Positions 1 to 8,271 of a stretch of 64,000 bases of DNA are shown piece by piece. Position 1 is the stretch's first letter. Each line of letters begins with the position of its first letter. Both the position numbers and the translations under genes were made by a program. Origin of the DNA: Candidatus Falkowiibacteriota bacterium (lineage in GTDB: Bacteria > Patescibacteriota > Patescibacteriia > Patescibacteriales > UBA12465); NCBI GenBank assembly GCA_026396875.1, contig JAPLVY010000007.1, forward strand, positions 17,490 to 81,489, in the 5' to 3' direction. The notes beneath the pieces are model-generated. The model was not told the origin of the DNA. It saw only the letters and a program-made list of their open reading frames with translations, and made no database searches.

Positions 1-1
1 C

Positions 2-184
2 CTCAAGTCCCTAGAAAAACTAACGGGACATTTGATTGAATTTCACCTGACCGATTTTCAATCGGGTGATATATTCTTTAATGTTGAACCTGAAAGTCTG
101 GAATTCATAAACTCGGAACTTAACGCCCAAAAATTGGAAGGTAGTCTTCATGATCTTGGGAGATTAGCCCAACGTGAGTATTAA
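2..184 (+). CDS. C-terminal part of an unknown protein (cut by window start)
   Basis: An open frame enters from the left edge and stops with TAA after about 60 residues (ends ...LGRLAQREY). It is too short for the ORF track. A strong hairpin plus T-tract terminator follows 20 nt later on the same strand, which supports it being the end of a real + strand transcription unit. I do not recognise the family; the visible part is acidic and mixed alpha/beta in character. The convergent gene on the other strand ends just past the terminator. Confidence 0.55.
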   Translation, partial: LKSLEKLTGHLIEFHLTDFQSGDIFFNVEPESLEFINSELNAQKLEGSLHDLGRLAQREY

Positions 185-202
185 AAACTCGAACCTATAA
201 AC

Positions 203-230
203 GGGAGCGTAAAAAACGCTCTCTTTTTAT
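203..230 (+). terminator. Rho-independent terminator after the partial + strand gene
   Basis: GGGAGCGT / ACGCTCTC stem (one G-U pair) with a short A-rich loop, followed by CTTTTTAT. It lies between the partial + gene and the convergent protease gene. Confidence 0.75.
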
Positions 231-1483
231 TTGTTTTTCAATAACAACTCCACTGCTCGATTCAATTGTGGATCCTTATCCTTATTAAAATCATCTGGAC
301 TTAACTTTACTTCAATATTTGGAGTGATCCCAATATCACTGATTGAATTTCCAGCCGGAGTGAGCCATTTTGCTACCGTGACCTTGAGTGATGACCCGTC
401 CGACAATTCACGTACCGATTGTACGCTACCTTTACCAAAGGTTTTTTCACCGATAATTGTTCCCTTCTTCAAATCAAGGAGAGCACCGGAAACAATTTCT
501 GAAGCAGAGGCACTACCGCCATTCACAAGGACTGCTGTCTTTAGGTTTTCCAGGCGACCATTGCCGTTGGAGCTATAATTTTTCAAACTGCCATCGGAAA
601 ATTTTTCTGTCACCACTCGGCCGGAAGGAATCCATTCACTGGCGATTGCGACCGCTGAATCGAGATAACCACCAGGATTATTTCTCAAATCTAGGATCAA
701 ACCCTTTGGTTTTTTCTCTTGGATTTGCTTCACAGCATCTTCAAATAAATTGAGCGTATCATCACCGAAACTAGAGATCCTTAAGACCGCCAAGCCATCT
801 TTACGAAATTCCACTTTAACACTTTTTACAATAATTATTTCTCTGGTTATTTCCAAAATTTTAGCCGCCGTAAAGCCCTCTCTCATAATAGAAATCTTAA
901 CAGTCGTTCCTTTTGGTCCACGAATCAATCTAACAGCCGCATCGGTAGTCATGCCGGCAGTGGAGGTCCCGTTTATTGCCAAAATTTTGTCGCCGGCCTT
1001 CAGTCCAGCCTTTTGAGCTGGCATGCCATCAAGTGGCGCCACAATTGTGATTTGATTGTTTTTACTAGCGATTTCCGCACCAATACCTTCAAAAGTACCA
1101 GCCATATCTGAACTGAATTCCTGAGTTTCTTTTGGGTCCATGAAAACCGTGTATGGATCGCCCATCGAAGCGGTAAGTCCCTTCAATGAGCCATAAAACA
1201 TTTCTTGGGAATTCAGTTTGTCTTTGTTAACAAAATCTTTACTCAGGAGTGCCCAAACTTGTCCATACAAAGAAAAATCGATATTTTCCGGTTTACTACT
1301 AGTAGCAAGCTCATCTGAAGATGATGCGTTATTTTTATTGCCACCATTTAGGTAAACGAAGTCTTCACTGGCAAAACAAGTGTTTTTTTCACTTCCCTTG
1401 CCTGAATAAAAACCGCTAGTAAAGGCCAGTCCGGCAATTACCAGGACTAAGGCGCCAGTGATAATCTTTTTTGGTATTTTCAT
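227..1483 (-). CDS. ctpA: S41 family C-terminal processing peptidase
   Basis: Serine protease of the CtpA/CtpB/Prc family, which trims or degrades envelope proteins outside the cytoplasmic membrane. The 418 residues show an N-terminal membrane anchor (about residues 8-26), a PDZ domain (about 130-205, with the GLKAGDKILAINGT motif), and an S41 protease domain. The catalytic serine lies in NGGSASASE and the lysine in TFGKGSVQ, so the Ser-Lys dyad is intact. The length matches the family. It is the last gene of the rsmI-metG-cvpA-tsaC unit, 8 nt after tsaC. The substrate is unknown. Confidence 0.93.
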   Translation of the reverse strand: MKIPKKIITGALVLVIAGLAFTSGFYSGKGSEKNTCFASEDFVYLNGGNKNNASSSDELATSSKPENIDFSLYGQVWALLSKDFVNKDKLNSQEMFYGSLKGLTASMGDPYTVFMDPKETQEFSSDMAGTFEGIGAEIASKNNQITIVAPLDGMPAQKAGLKAGDKILAINGTSTAGMTTDAAVRLIRGPKGTTVKISIMREGFTAAKILEITREIIIVKSVKVEFRKDGLAVLRISSFGDDTLNLFEDAVKQIQEKKPKGLILDLRNNPGGYLDSAVAIASEWIPSGRVVTEKFSDGSLKNYSSNGNGRLENLKTAVLVNGGSASASEIVSGALLDLKKGTIIGEKTFGKGSVQSVRELSDGSSLKVTVAKWLTPAGNSISDIGITPNIEVKLSPDDFNKDKDPQLNRAVELLLKNK

Positions 1484-1491
1484 ATTATTTT

Positions 1492-2100
1492 TTATTTTCT
1501 TAAAATGACTTCCTTGTCACCACTTAGATCAACTAAGCTAGACGGCTTGATTGAGCGAGGCAGGCCACCATCGATAATCAAATCTGGCTTCACGCTTTTA
1601 TTCTTAAAAAAAATATAAGCTGCCGTCATGTCAGAAAAAGGATTCTGACCGTGAAGATTAAAACTTGTGGAGACCAGAGGAACCCCGCTTAACTTTACTA
1701 TTTTACGCAAAAAATCACTGGCTGGCAAACGAAGACTCAAAACCTCACGATTTGCTTCTAATTCCCTGGATAAGAGTTTTCTGCTTGGCAACATCACGGT
1801 TACTGGGCGACGCTTTTTACGCAAACGACTCCAGGTTTCATTTCGACGATTATTGATAAATACGTATTTTTTGGCTTGTGTCACTGACGATACCAACATC
1901 AGATAATGGCGAGCGCCGTTAAAAGGTCGATTCTTGATGGCTGCAATTTTTTTAATGGCCGCAGAGGAGGTAGCCAAACAACTAAGCCCATAAATAGTAT
2001 CGGTCGGCAAGGCCACCACCTTCCCTTTTTTTAGGAAAAGCAAAATCTCTTCCAGCACCTCTTGCTCTGGATTTTTTAAGTTTAACTTCAGATATTTCAT
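1492..2100 (-). CDS. tsaC: L-threonylcarbamoyladenylate synthase (YrdC/Sua5 family)
   Basis: Makes threonylcarbamoyl-AMP from threonine, bicarbonate and ATP, the first step of the t6A37 modification of ANN-decoding tRNAs. The 202-residue protein has the YrdC-domain signature PTDTIYGLSC near residue 32, a KxR segment (KNRPFN) and the SFNLHG segment near residue 145. It is the single-domain form without the Sua5 C-terminal extension. Its ATG overlaps the stop of the CvpA-like gene by 4 nt, indicating translational coupling. A short TsaB-like gene of the same pathway lies at 50476-50874. Confidence 0.92.
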   Translation of the reverse strand: MKYLKLNLKNPEQEVLEEILLFLKKGKVVALPTDTIYGLSCLATSSAAIKKIAAIKNRPFNGARHYLMLVSSVTQAKKYVFINNRRNETWSRLRKKRRPVTVMLPSRKLLSRELEANREVLSLRLPASDFLRKIVKLSGVPLVSTSFNLHGQNPFSDMTAAYIFFKNKSVKPDLIIDGGLPRSIKPSSLVDLSGDKEVILRK

Positions 2101-2612
2101 AAGATGGACTGCAGTGCCTTGAGGGCCTCTGGGAGAACGGGCATCATGATGTTAACTACTTTTAGGAGAAACGGCGCCATTTTTGAGGCAATCAACTGAT
2201 TACCAAATAAAGACCCAATAATCGCATAGCGTGAAGACACAAAAATTATTAAACCAAGAAAGAGTGAGCCCTCCACGAGCCCTAAAATACCCCCTAGAAT
2301 GCGGTTGATTAATTTGGTGAAAGGAATGAAAGAAACGAGATCAAACAGCTTCTCGATGGCAATAAAGGCCCAATCCGTCAGCTTGGCCGCCACAACAAAG
2401 ATAATAATAAAAGAAGCTACCTTGCCAATATTATCATGCCCGTTCATCAGGTGCTTGCTCCAGGCAAAAAACACCAAATAAAAATGACTGGCGACAAAAG
2501 CACCGACAATCACCCCGACTAGTCGACCGAATAATCTAATTAGCCCCTTGGCCAAGCCATTAAAAACAAAACCGGCCAAAATTAATAAGAGAACGATGTC
2601 AAAAATAGACAT
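2097..2612 (-). CDS. CvpA family membrane protein
   Basis: Integral membrane protein of 171 residues with four hydrophobic segments. The N-terminal pattern (FDIVLLLILAGFVFNGLAKGLIRLFGRLVG) is characteristic of the CvpA/colicin V production family, as is the INRILGGILGLVEG segment in the second half. The molecular role of the family is poorly defined. It sits between metG (16 nt upstream) and tsaC (4-nt overlap), so it is co-transcribed with tRNA-related genes; I draw no functional link from that. Confidence 0.85.
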   Translation of the reverse strand: MSIFDIVLLLILAGFVFNGLAKGLIRLFGRLVGVIVGAFVASHFYLVFFAWSKHLMNGHDNIGKVASFIIIFVVAAKLTDWAFIAIEKLFDLVSFIPFTKLINRILGGILGLVEGSLFLGLIIFVSSRYAIIGSLFGNQLIASKMAPFLLKVVNIMMPVLPEALKALQSIL

Positions 2613-2628
2613 ATTTTTTATTTTAATT

Positions 2629-4062
2629 CTAACTTAAACGTGGAAAAAGAGATTCACCTTTAGTAACCTGCTCGGCACTGAACTGTTTAATTATTTTTTC
2701 GGCACTATCTGGCAAGAACGGAGCAAGCAAACAAGCGATATGCAAAATGCTTTCCGCAATCGGTCGAAGAATATTTTCAATCTCTTTTTTATCACTCATC
2801 TTCCAGGGAGCAGAGGCAGAAAGCTTTTCATTATTAGCAGCAATTAGCTGCCAAATAGCTTGCAAATTAACACCAAAACGATAAGCGTCTTTAGAATAAT
2901 CAACAAAAAAATCTTTTGCTGCCATCTCGGCCTGATGACGGTCCAGCTTGGTGGAGATATTATTCTTTTCCAGCAAATTAGAAACTCTAGCAACTAGATT
3001 ACCAAGACCATTTGCCAGATCGGCATTATACTTTTGCACCAAACGTTCTTCAGAAAAATCACCATCTTCAAACATCTGAATTTCCGTAAGTAAATAGTAA
3101 CGCACCGCATCAATGCCAAATTTTTCTGCCGTGATAAATGGATCAACAGTATTGCCGGTACTCTTACTGATTTTTTGCCCATTCAAGGAGAGAAAACCAA
3201 AAACCAGAACCTGTTTGGAAAAAGGTAGGCCAGCGGAAGCAAGCATTGCCTGCCACATCGCACTTTGTTGACGAAGATTATCTTTACCACAAACCTGAAC
3301 TGCCGGCCAAAAATCTTGAAATTGCTTTTGATCTTCCGGCCAACCGAGGGTGGAAATATAATTAGCGAGAGCATCAAACCAGACATACATTACCTGGCTT
3401 TCGTCTCCTGGAACTGGCACGCCATTGGGCATTTTACTGGCCAGACGGGAAACAGAAAAATCCTGCAAGCCACCGGCCACAAAATTTTTAATTTCTGTCA
3501 GACGGTTGCTCGGCACCACAAAATCTGGACGCTCTTCATAAAGTTTAAGCAATGCTTCTTGATATTTAGAAAAACGAAAGAAATAATTTTCTTCATCTAT
3601 TACCTCGAGATCTTTGGCTGGGTGAAGTGGGCAACGATTATTAACCAATTCAGATTCTGTTTTTTCCATTTCACAACCGACACAGTACTTTACTTGATAA
3701 TTTTTTTTATAAATATCGCCGTTCTTCTCGCATAAACGCCAAAATTCTTGTGCCGCCATCACGTGATGATCGTCGGAGGTGCGAATAAAGTTGGTGAAAC
3801 TAACATTGAGTGCTTCTCTTAAAGAATGAAATTTTTCAGCATAAGAATCGCAGTAAGCTCTCGGCTCCATTCCCGCTTCCTGCGCTTTCTGATAAATCTT
3901 TAAACCGTGCTCATCGGTACCGGTGTTAAAAACTACAACATTCCCCAAAAGACGCTCAACGCGAGCAATCACGTCGGCCTTAATTATTTCTGCCGCAAAA
4001 CCAATGTGCGGATCGGAATTGGTGTATGGCAAAGTTGTGGTAATATAAAAATTTTTAGACAT
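2629..4062 (-). CDS. metG: Methionine-tRNA ligase
   Basis: Class I aminoacyl-tRNA synthetase charging tRNA-Met. The HIGH-type motif is HIGF (residues 19-22) and the KMSKS motif is KISKS near residue 297. A zinc knuckle of the Cys/His type is visible in the connective peptide (CVGCEMEKTESELVNNRCPLHP). The 477-residue length lacks the C-terminal EMAP/Trbp111-like tRNA-binding domain seen in longer MetRS. It ends in an anticodon-binding helical domain (LLAPFLPDSAEKI). It is 3 nt downstream of rsmI. Confidence 0.97.
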   Translation of the reverse strand: MSKNFYITTTLPYTNSDPHIGFAAEIIKADVIARVERLLGNVVVFNTGTDEHGLKIYQKAQEAGMEPRAYCDSYAEKFHSLREALNVSFTNFIRTSDDHHVMAAQEFWRLCEKNGDIYKKNYQVKYCVGCEMEKTESELVNNRCPLHPAKDLEVIDEENYFFRFSKYQEALLKLYEERPDFVVPSNRLTEIKNFVAGGLQDFSVSRLASKMPNGVPVPGDESQVMYVWFDALANYISTLGWPEDQKQFQDFWPAVQVCGKDNLRQQSAMWQAMLASAGLPFSKQVLVFGFLSLNGQKISKSTGNTVDPFITAEKFGIDAVRYYLLTEIQMFEDGDFSEERLVQKYNADLANGLGNLVARVSNLLEKNNISTKLDRHQAEMAAKDFFVDYSKDAYRFGVNLQAIWQLIAANNEKLSASAPWKMSDKKEIENILRPIAESILHIACLLAPFLPDSAEKIIKQFSAEQVTKGESLFPRLS

Positions 4063-4065
4063 AAA

Positions 4066-4761
4066 TTATTTGGTTTTTTGTTTTTTTTCTTTACCGATGA
4101 TAAGGACAAACTCTCCCTTGGTGGTTACCGCGTCTGCCTCAAAAGCAGCGAGTAGCTTTTCGGGAGATCCCCGGTAAACGCTTTCGAATTTTTTGGTTAA
4201 CTCGCGACAAATTGTTACTTGGAAATTTTCTTGAAGAGCAATTAATTCATTTAATAATTTAAAAACGCGATGTTTGGACTCATAAACTACTGCCGGATAT
4301 TCACTGGCAACTATTTGTTTTAACATTGTTTGCCTACCTTTCTTATGAGGCAAAAAACCAAGAAATAAAAAACGATCACAACCCACGCCAGCAATAGAAA
4401 TTGCCGCCGCCAAAGCACTTGGTCCGGGAACTGATTCAATTAATACTTCCTCGCCACATTCTTTGCGCACTAATTCAACCAATGCTGCGCCGGGGTCGGA
4501 AATTCCTGGCGTACCAGCATCAGAAACTAAAGCCAAGCTCTTTTCTGCCTTCAACCAAGAAATGATTTGATCAGTTCGACTAAGGCCTGAGTGTTGGTGG
4601 TAGGAAATGGTCGGCGTCTTGATTTCGTAGTGCGCCAAAAGATTACGCGTTACTCTGGTATCTTCACACAAAACATAATCCGCCTCTTTCAAAACGCGAA
4701 CCGCACGAAAACTGAGGTCTTCTAAATTTCCAATTGGCGTTCCAACAACAAATAGTGACAT
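4066..4761 (-). CDS. rsmI: 16S rRNA (cytidine1402-2'-O)-methyltransferase
   Basis: SAM-dependent tetrapyrrole-methylase-fold enzyme that 2'-O-methylates C1402 of 16S rRNA in the decoding centre. Signatures: VVGTPIGNLEDLSFRAVRVLKEAD at the N-terminus, CEDTRVTRNLL, LVSDAGTPGISDPG, and VPGPSALAAAISIAG. The 231-residue length covers the catalytic domain. RsmH, which makes the base methylation on the same nucleotide, is in this window too (47526-48452), so both C1402 modifications are covered. It is the first gene of its run; the 146 nt upstream hold a structured inverted repeat. Confidence 0.95.
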   Translation of the reverse strand: MSLFVVGTPIGNLEDLSFRAVRVLKEADYVLCEDTRVTRNLLAHYEIKTPTISYHQHSGLSRTDQIISWLKAEKSLALVSDAGTPGISDPGAALVELVRKECGEEVLIESVPGPSALAAAISIAGVGCDRFLFLGFLPHKKGRQTMLKQIVASEYPAVVYESKHRVFKLLNELIALQENFQVTICRELTKKFESVYRGSPEKLLAAFEADAVTTKGEFVLIIGKEKKQKTK

Positions 4762-4813
4762 AAATAAAAAAACTAAACGATTCGGCTTTTATTTTGGAAT
4801 GAAATGCAAGGAA

Positions 4814-4865
4814 GAAGTTGAAGTTGGAGCGAACCGTATTAAACATACGGTAAGTGAACAACTTC
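4814..4865. repeat. Compound inverted repeat in the rsmI leader region
   Basis: An outer arm GAAGTTG / CAACTTC (the left arm occurs twice in tandem) encloses a 7-bp inner stem ACCGTAT / ATACGGT with a 5-nt loop. No T-tract follows on either strand, so it is not a standard terminator. It fills most of the 146-nt gap between the unknown membrane protein and rsmI and could be a leader or RNA processing element. Confidence 0.5.
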
Positions 4866-4907
4866 GGCGATCTGTCGACCCAGTTCGTCCAAAATTAAAG
4901 CTGTTAA

Positions 4908-6623
4908 TTACAACATGTTATCTTTTCTTTCCTTAACATAACGCGTCCAGTCTTCAGCAATTTCCACCAAGACTTTAAATGGAGCTTCGATAACAAAGTC
5001 GAATAGAAAAACAAAAACGTTAACCTTGGAAACATTGCTAGAAAGCCATTTACCAACAGCAATGATTGGCATGTAAAACAAATCGATGAGAAAACCGAGC
5101 AAGCTCTCCCTGCGAGCGACGATAATTAAATCTTTGACATCCTTAGTGACGATAATACTAAAGAAACTAACGAAAGCCAAAAAGAACATGAAAATCGTAA
5201 TACTCACCCAGTTAAAGTGTGCTTTGCTGAGCACCCAGATAATAAAATAAGTTGAAGCAAAAAAAGCCGCTGTATAAATGATATTAAAAAAGAAATCTAC
5301 CGCATTTTGACGCTTCTTGGGAACACGAATCATTATTGGCTGTGTTCTCTCGGAACCAGCCAGAGCAATCTCCTTCACACCGGAAATAATTTTTTCAGTA
5401 TTTTTTTTATCCGGCATGCGCGACATTATCACAATAAAGAACAGTAAAACCGCCGGAAAACAGACATTGATTGCTAGGGCTACGGGATTCAAGGGTTCAT
5501 TAAACCACTTAATTGCTGGCACTTCAATCAGGAAAACAAAAATTGATTTAGTAAGAAAAATATAGATAATACTGCGGAAAGCTTTGCGCCATAAACGATT
5601 TTTTTCGCGCTGGTACTTTGCTGCGCAAGTCTTGCTGATATTTCCCAGAAATTTATTCTCATCACGACTCAAGTCCTCATAAGCTTTAACTGGGTCACCC
5701 TGAACATTCTCCAATAAAATATTGTAGTACAAAGAATACACTTTCACGATTCGATCGAGTGGTTTTACAAGTGGGTGATCCAACTGTTCATCGATCGCCT
5801 TATGAAGGACTGGCAGTGTGTCGGCGATGCGATCAATCTCTTCGTCAGATAAATTATTTTTTTCAGCGCTACTCCAGGTGGCGTGGTAATACTTAAACAA
5901 AATCAGAGAAAGCATCGCTTTATCAAAACGCAAAAAAATTCGATTGATACTCAAATAGGTTTGGATTTCTAAATCGTCTTTATACGGCAAACTTTCCGGC
6001 AATTCCAGATTCTTGGAAAGAACAGCAAACATGTTGGAAACTATCGTCTGCTTAACTCGATTTAAATCGAAATTCTCTTCAATCTCGCAGGCAGCCAAAG
6101 AAAGGATCCAGCTAATAACTGAATTCTTCTCACCAATTAAATCTTTCGCCTTACCCAAATCAGTCTTCAAATTCAATAAGGCATTAATTTTGGCCACACT
6201 ATGATCTTTGAGGCGAATATATTTCTCCAGAAGTAAGGCAGTTTCCTTGATTTTGCTCTCTGGTAATTTATTGTTGGGTAAATAGCCGGCACGAATTAGC
6301 TCGGCGAGTAAGTGGGTAGCTATTTGTTCACTATTTGACTCCTTTAAAACGCCTTCGATAACCACCTGACGCTTTAAGATGCGGATAATCGCATTCTTGC
6401 GCAATAAATGGTCCTCTTCGTAGTCGACCGCATTACGAATCTTTTCGTAAGCGAAAGACAATTTGGAAATCATCTCTGAAACACTGATTTTCGGTGCATC
6501 ATCGTTAGACTCCCCGCCCTTCTTACGATCAGAATTTATGACTTGAAATAAGTGTTTAGCATCAAGATTGAGCTCGGCCCCACGGGCTGACTCACTACGG
6601 CGCATCAAAGTTGGACTAACCAT
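4908..6623 (-). CDS. Unknown large membrane protein
   Basis: 571 residues with no family that I can name. The N-terminal 340 residues are hydrophilic and helix-rich, with many Lys/Glu/Leu. The C-terminal part has about five hydrophobic segments (roughly 350-372, 385-404, 448-470, 478-500 and 515-550), separated by a basic stretch (VPKKRQNAVDFFF). There is no signal peptide, so the helical part is probably cytoplasmic. It stands alone, divergent from secE. I infer a CPR-type conserved envelope protein; the function is unknown. Confidence 0.8.
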   Translation of the reverse strand: MVSPTLMRRSESARGAELNLDAKHLFQVINSDRKKGGESNDDAPKISVSEMISKLSFAYEKIRNAVDYEEDHLLRKNAIIRILKRQVVIEGVLKESNSEQIATHLLAELIRAGYLPNNKLPESKIKETALLLEKYIRLKDHSVAKINALLNLKTDLGKAKDLIGEKNSVISWILSLAACEIEENFDLNRVKQTIVSNMFAVLSKNLELPESLPYKDDLEIQTYLSINRIFLRFDKAMLSLILFKYYHATWSSAEKNNLSDEEIDRIADTLPVLHKAIDEQLDHPLVKPLDRIVKVYSLYYNILLENVQGDPVKAYEDLSRDENKFLGNISKTCAAKYQREKNRLWRKAFRSIIYIFLTKSIFVFLIEVPAIKWFNEPLNPVALAINVCFPAVLLFFIVIMSRMPDKKNTEKIISGVKEIALAGSERTQPIMIRVPKKRQNAVDFFFNIIYTAAFFASTYFIIWVLSKAHFNWVSITIFMFFLAFVSFFSIIVTKDVKDLIIVARRESLLGFLIDLFYMPIIAVGKWLSSNVSKVNVFVFLFDFVIEAPFKVLVEIAEDWTRYVKERKDNML

Positions 6624-6813
6624 AAAATAAATGTTTTAATATTTTTTATCACTCCGATTTTCACCTACGAAAAAACACGAGTGCAAAAAATATCAAAACA
6701 CGTTTAAAGCAAGATAAAAATGACCTTACCTATGTTCATTTTAGGTTGTTTAGCGGAAAAAGGCAATTTTTCCTTGACAAAAATCGATATTTTAGCAAAA
6801 CCAGCAAAAAAGC

Positions 6814-6842
6814 TTGACAAGCGCCCCTATTTTTCTTAAAAT
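6814..6842 (+). promoter_or_regulatory. Promoter of secE-nusG-rplK-rplA
   Basis: TTGACA, 17-nt spacer, TAAAAT. Transcription would start near 6850, giving a leader of about 60 nt that contains a small AGCC/GGCT hairpin followed by GTTTTTA. Confidence 0.75.
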
Positions 6843-6911
6843 ATCAATAGATTAATAAGGATAGCCGACAAGGCTGTTTTTAATTACTTTACCCAATATT
6901 TTGCAAACATT

Positions 6912-7100
6912 ATGAACAAGTTAACGACTTACATCAAGGCCTCAATCGAAGAAATGAAAAAAGTTTCTTGGCCGACAAAAAAAGAGACTACCAACTACAC
7001 GATTCTCGTTATCGTTTTTAGTTTAGCGGTTGCTGTTTTTCTCGGACTTTTGGACTACATTTTTAGTCTTGGCTTAGCAAAATTAATTACTAAATACTAA
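6912..7100 (+). CDS. secE: Preprotein translocase subunit SecE
   Basis: Small essential subunit of the SecYEG channel. The 62 residues show the family pattern: a short amphipathic helix with EEMKKVSWPTKKET, then one transmembrane helix (about 30-57). This is the minimal one-helix form. It lies in the classical secE-nusG-rplK-rplA order, which supports the call despite the short length. Confidence 0.95.
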   Translation: MNKLTTYIKASIEEMKKVSWPTKKETTNYTILVIVFSLAVAVFLGLLDYIFSLGLAKLITKY

Positions 7101-7173
7101 TCGTTCTTTTTTTAACCCGGGCTAAACTAGATAAATTTATTTACTAAATTTTTCTCGCGCCCCATTGACCTTT

Positions 7174-7716
7174 ATGGCCAAACAGCTCTTAAACCAGGGC
7201 CGCAGATGGTATGTGCTTCATACTTATTCCGGCTACGAAGAAAACGTCGCCCAAAACCTCAAACAAAGGATTGAGTCTTTGGACATGGAAGACAAAATTT
7301 TTAACATTCTGATTCCCACCGAAAAGAAAATCAAAATCAAGAACGGCAAAAGAAAAGTGACTGAGGAAAAAATCTTTCCTGGTTACATTTTAGTAGAAAT
7401 GGAAGTAACCGATGAGTCTTGGTACATTGTCAGGAACACACCAAATGTCACCGGCTTTATCGGCACCGGAACCATTCCGACACCAATCAGTGAAGAAGAA
7501 GTAAAATCCCTTCAGAAAAGAATGGGTGTGGAAGATCCGAAGTTTAAGATGGACGTTGTTATCGGCGATCCAGTAACAATCAACGAGGGACCATTCAAGA
7601 ACATGGAAGGAAAAATCACCTCCATTGACGAAGCAAAAGGCAAAGTCAAAGTTTCGGTCACCATCTTTGGTCGCGAAACTCCGGTTGAATTGGACTTTCT
7701 ACAGATCAAAAAATAA
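7174..7716 (+). CDS. nusG: Transcription termination/antitermination factor NusG
   Basis: Binds RNA polymerase to modulate pausing and couples transcription with translation. The N-terminal NGN domain shows RRWYVLHTYSGYEENV, KIFPGYILVEM and VRNTPNVTGFIG. The C-terminal KOW domain shows GDPVTINEGPFKNMEGKI. The ORF track opens at a TTG at 7165; the ATG at 7174 (MAKQLL) is the more likely start. About 180 residues, normal length. Confidence 0.95.
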   Translation: MAKQLLNQGRRWYVLHTYSGYEENVAQNLKQRIESLDMEDKIFNILIPTEKKIKIKNGKRKVTEEKIFPGYILVEMEVTDESWYIVRNTPNVTGFIGTGTIPTPISEEEVKSLQKRMGVEDPKFKMDVVIGDPVTINEGPFKNMEGKITSIDEAKGKVKVSVTIFGRETPVELDFLQIKK

Positions 7717-7732
7717 GAAATTTATAAATAAA

Positions 7733-7772
7733 CTTTTCCCGTTTCGTGATACTCGATGCTTCTACGGAAAAA
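7733..7772 (+). promoter_or_regulatory. Hairpin upstream of rplK, possible ribosomal-protein leader
   Basis: TTTTCC(C)GT pairs with ACGGAAAA around a 21-nt internal region GTGATACTCGATGCT. The position just ahead of rplK-rplA is where L1 autoregulatory sites sit in other bacteria. Binding by L1 is inference. Confidence 0.4.
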
Positions 7773-7782
7773 GTAAAAATAT

Positions 7783-8208
7783 ATGGCTAAGAAAATTAAG
7801 ACAAAAATTAAATTACAAATCACTGGTGGCCAAGCGAACCCCGCTCCTCCAGTCGGTCCAGCCTTGGGACAACATGGCTTGAATATTGCTGAATTCTGTC
7901 AAAAATTTAACGACCAAACCAGAGCTACCCGCATGGGCGATGTTGTACCAGTGGAAATCACCGTCTACGAAGACCGCACTTACGATTTTATCCTGAAAAC
8001 TGCTCCTGCTTCTGAATTGATTAAAAAGGCTGCCGGTATTAAGAAAGGCTCTGCTAAACCAAAGAGTGACAAAGTTGGCTCAATCACCAAGGATCAGCTA
8101 GAAGAAATCGCCAAAACAAAAATGTCCGACCTAAATGCCAATAGCGTAGAGGGCGCAATGAATATCATTGCCGGTACCGCTCGCAATATGGGCGTTGAAA
8201 TCAAGTAA
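7783..8208 (+). CDS. rplK: 50S ribosomal protein L11
   Basis: Component of the L11 stalk base (GTPase-associated centre) binding 23S rRNA. The N-terminal domain has [26 protein letters not shown] and the C-terminal rRNA-binding domain has [10 protein letters not shown] at the end. 141 residues, normal length. It follows nusG after 66 nt. Confidence 0.98.
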   Translation: MAKKIKTKIKLQITGGQANPAPPVGPALGQHGLNIAEFCQKFNDQTRATRMGDVVPVEITVYEDRTYDFILKTAPASELIKKAAGIKKGSAKPKSDKVGSITKDQLEEIAKTKMSDLNANSVEGAMNIIAGTARNMGVEIK

Positions 8209-8220
8209 TTAATAATTAAT

Positions 8221-8263
8221 GATTCGTGGGAGTTGGCTTAAACAGCTAACGCTTACCACGATC
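8221..8263 (+). promoter_or_regulatory. Hairpin in the rplK-rplA spacer
   Basis: Outer stem CGTGG / CCACG encloses GTTGGCT / AGCTAAC with a 5-nt loop TAAAC, ending 9 nt before the rplA start. No T-tract follows, so it is not a terminator. It could be a translational control or RNA processing site for rplA. Confidence 0.45.
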
Positions 8264-8271
8264 AAATATTT

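Noticed and set aside
3265-3735. 156-codon + strand ORF
   Set aside because: It lies entirely opposite metG, whose motifs are unambiguous; no ribosome-binding site or family resemblance.
4664-4861. 65-codon ORF spanning the rsmI start and the inverted repeat
   Set aside because: Most of it is out-of-frame rsmI, and the unique part is the inverted repeat; no coding signs.
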